From Syntrophobacter sp. DG_60 (GTDB taxonomy: Bacteria; Desulfobacterota; Desulfofervidia; Desulfofervidales; DG-60): 12,965 nucleotides of DNA. The stretch spans positions 1 to 12,965 of the forward strand of contig LJNA01000036.1 of NCBI GenBank assembly GCA_001304365.1, written 5' to 3'. Below are positions 11,630 to 12,965 of the stretch, one piece after another. Numbering within the stretch: position 1 is the first letter of the stretch; every line of letters begins with the position of its first letter. The position numbers were made by a program, and so were the translations under genes. The notes beneath the pieces were generated by a model. The model did not search any database and had not been told where the DNA came from. It saw only the letters and a program-made list of their open reading frames with translations.

Positions 11630-12838
11630 ATGGAAAGAGAAAGCCTGTTTAAAGAAATTTCTGTTAAGACTGCATCAAAAATCATCCTTATTGTCCTAGA
11701 TGGTATGGGGGGAATACCATTTAGAGAGGGTAAGACTGCATTAGAATGGGCCAATATACCAAATTTGGATGAACTGGCAAAAAAATCTGTGCTAGGCCAG
11801 ACTGACCCTATCCTTCCTGGTATCACCCCAGGCAGTGGGCCAGCCCACTTAGCCCTCTTTGGCTATGACCCACTAAAATACCAGATAGGTCGAGGCATAT
11901 TAGAAAACCTTGGATTAGGGGTGGGGATTAAAAGAGGGGATATAGCTATTCGGGGAAATTTTTGTACCTTGAAAGATGGAATAATAGTTGATAGAAGAGC
12001 AGGCCGCATCTCTACAGATGAAAACAAAAGGCTGTGCTCAAAGTTAAAAGGACATATGAAACAAATAGAGGGAGTAGAGATCTTATTTACCCCTGGGATG
12101 GAACACCGTTTTGCCTTGCGTTTAAGGGGAAAAGGGTTAGGGACAGATGTATCAGATACCGATCCCCAAATAGTAGGGAAGACCCCTATTACCCCTAAGG
12201 CAACCGGTCCTGAATCAAAGAAGACAGCCAGGGTTGCTAAAAAAATTATTAGCCTGGCAAAAGACTTGCTACAAGATGAAAATAGAGCAAACTTTATAGT
12301 TCTACGTGGCTTTTCTAGTTTACCCCCTTTACCTTCTATGCAGGAGCTCTTTAAGCTAAATCCAGCGACTATTGCCACTTACCCCATGTATAAGGGACTT
12401 GCAAAATTGGTAGGTATGAAGGTATTAGAGGTGGATGGGATGTCCATATCAGATGAAGTACAGGCACTAAAGAAAAATTACAAAAATTATGATTTTTTCT
12501 ATTTTCATATAAAAAAGACCGATTCTTATGGAGAAGATGGGAATTTTGAGAAAAAAGTGGCGGTAATAGAGGAATTTGATGGATTTTTACCGGAAATCTT
12601 TTCCCTTTCCCCTGATGTTTTGGTCATCACTGGAGACCACTCTACGCCTTGCCTATTAAAGACACATAGCTGGCACCCAAATCCATTTCTACTTTATTCA
12701 AATACCATCATCCCGGATGAACAAACAGTATTTTCAGAACGTACCTGTGCTAAAGGGGGCCTGGGGCGCTTTTTCTCAGCAGATGCCATGGGCTTAATGC
12801 TTGGCCATGCCTTAAAGTTAAAAAAGTTTGGTGCATAG
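11630..12838 (+). CDS. apgM: 2,3-bisphosphoglycerate-independent phosphoglycerate mutase, archaeal type (aPGAM)
   Basis: It interconverts 3- and 2-phosphoglycerate in glycolysis and gluconeogenesis. The protein belongs to the alkaline-phosphatase-fold, metal-dependent family. Visible signatures are the metal-binding Asp in IVLDGMGG (D24), the likely phosphoserine in [19 protein letters not shown] (S69), [12 protein letters not shown] further on, and the metal-site TGDHSTP (D336, H337) with HSWHPNP (H346, H349). Length, about 402 residues, is normal for the archaeal class, which is common in anaerobes and thermophiles. The frame stays open upstream to a TTG at 11561, but the family normally begins with a short stretch before [12 protein letters not shown] 11630 gives [18 protein letters not shown] and is preferred, though its Shine-Dalgarno is weak. 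There is no functional link to the sulfate genes beyond central metabolism. Confidence 0.93.
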   Translation: MERESLFKEISVKTASKIILIVLDGMGGIPFREGKTALEWANIPNLDELAKKSVLGQTDPILPGITPGSGPAHLALFGYDPLKYQIGRGILENLGLGVGIKRGDIAIRGNFCTLKDGIIVDRRAGRISTDENKRLCSKLKGHMKQIEGVEILFTPGMEHRFALRLRGKGLGTDVSDTDPQIVGKTPITPKATGPESKKTARVAKKIISLAKDLLQDENRANFIVLRGFSSLPPLPSMQELFKLNPATIATYPMYKGLAKLVGMKVLEVDGMSISDEVQALKKNYKNYDFFYFHIKKTDSYGEDGNFEKKVAVIEEFDGFLPEIFSLSPDVLVITGDHSTPCLLKTHSWHPNPFLLYSNTIIPDEQTVFSERTCAKGGLGRFFSADAMGLMLGHALKLKKFGA

Positions 12839-12860
12839 GAGCATTCTTTTTTTGTAATTG

Positions 12861-12953
12861 TTCACCGCAGAGTGCGCAGAGGACGCAGAGAAAATAAGAA
12901 TTTTAAAAATGCTTTGCTTTTGTGCTCTGTGATCTCTGCGTTCTCTGTGGTAA
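12861..12953. repeat. Dispersed palindromic repeat with CGCAGAG arms
   Basis: The left arm (12861-12893, ACCGCAGAG...CGCAGAGGACGCAGAG) and right arm (12921-12953, CTCTGTGATCTCTGCGTTCTCTGTGGT) are imperfect inverted copies around an AT-rich centre. Within each arm the motif repeats with a period near 10-11 bp. From general knowledge, near-identical CACCGCAGAGNCGCAGAG repeats are scattered between genes in many unrelated bacterial genomes. It lies 22 bp after the phosphoglycerate mutase stop. A run of seven T (12846-12853 region) just before it has only a 3-bp stem upstream. Confidence 0.7.
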
Positions 12954-12965
12954 ATAGAAAAACGA

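Noticed and set aside
12839..12856. Intrinsic terminator after phosphoglycerate mutase (TGC/GCA stem and seven T)
   Set aside because: A 3-bp stem is too weak to call.

Overview
The window looks like part of the chromosome of a Gram-negative, AT-rich dissimilatory sulfate reducer, probably Desulfobacterota or a relative. This is inferred from an ATP sulfurylase without an APS-kinase domain, TauE/SafE-type permeases beside it, an outer-membrane beta-barrel gene, and sigma-54-like promoters. There are no rRNA or tRNA genes, CRISPR arrays, transposases or phage genes.

Layout. Positions 1-1006 (-) hold the N-terminal 335 residues of a membrane-bound Cache-domain sensor, probably a histidine kinase, cut by the window edge. 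Positions 1007-1646 have no gene but hold a structured leader, an operator and promoter, and two GC-rich palindromic elements. A universal stress protein follows (1647-2069, -). Across a divergent intergenic region lies a secreted or anchored protein of unknown function with a FlgO/TolB-N-like domain (2455-3522, +). From 11421 down to 3724 everything is on the minus strand: TSUP permease A, two-TM protein A, then paralogous copies B of both, a small winged-helix protein, ATP sulfurylase (sat), a 118-aa conserved-looking protein and a porin with a terminator behind it. An archaeal-type phosphoglycerate mutase (11630-12838, +) diverges from permease A, and a dispersed palindromic repeat ends the window.

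How the genes may work together. The porin (outer membrane), the TSUP permease with its two-TM partner (inner membrane) and Sat (cytoplasm) would form a sulfate uptake and activation line. This is inference from context; the substrates cannot be read from sequence.

Regulation. Three minus-strand promoters share a near-identical sigma-54-like element (TTGGCAC-N5-TTGA): those of the sensor gene, the stress-protein gene and permease B with the sat cluster. A TGTC-N11-GACA-like palindrome is centred 50-55 bp upstream of the -24 GG in each, and a second lies 32 bp further out at permease B. This suggests one enhancer-binding activator controls the sensor, the stress protein and sulfate activation. 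Permease A instead has a sigma-70-like promoter, so the duplicated transporters appear to be controlled differently. The porin leader carries a perfect 18-bp hairpin whose 3' arm can alternatively pair, 19 of 20 bases, with the porin start codon region, and whose 5' arm encloses a five-codon ORF with a strong Shine-Dalgarno. It looks like a candidate RNA switch, though it could also be the trace of a template-switch mutation.
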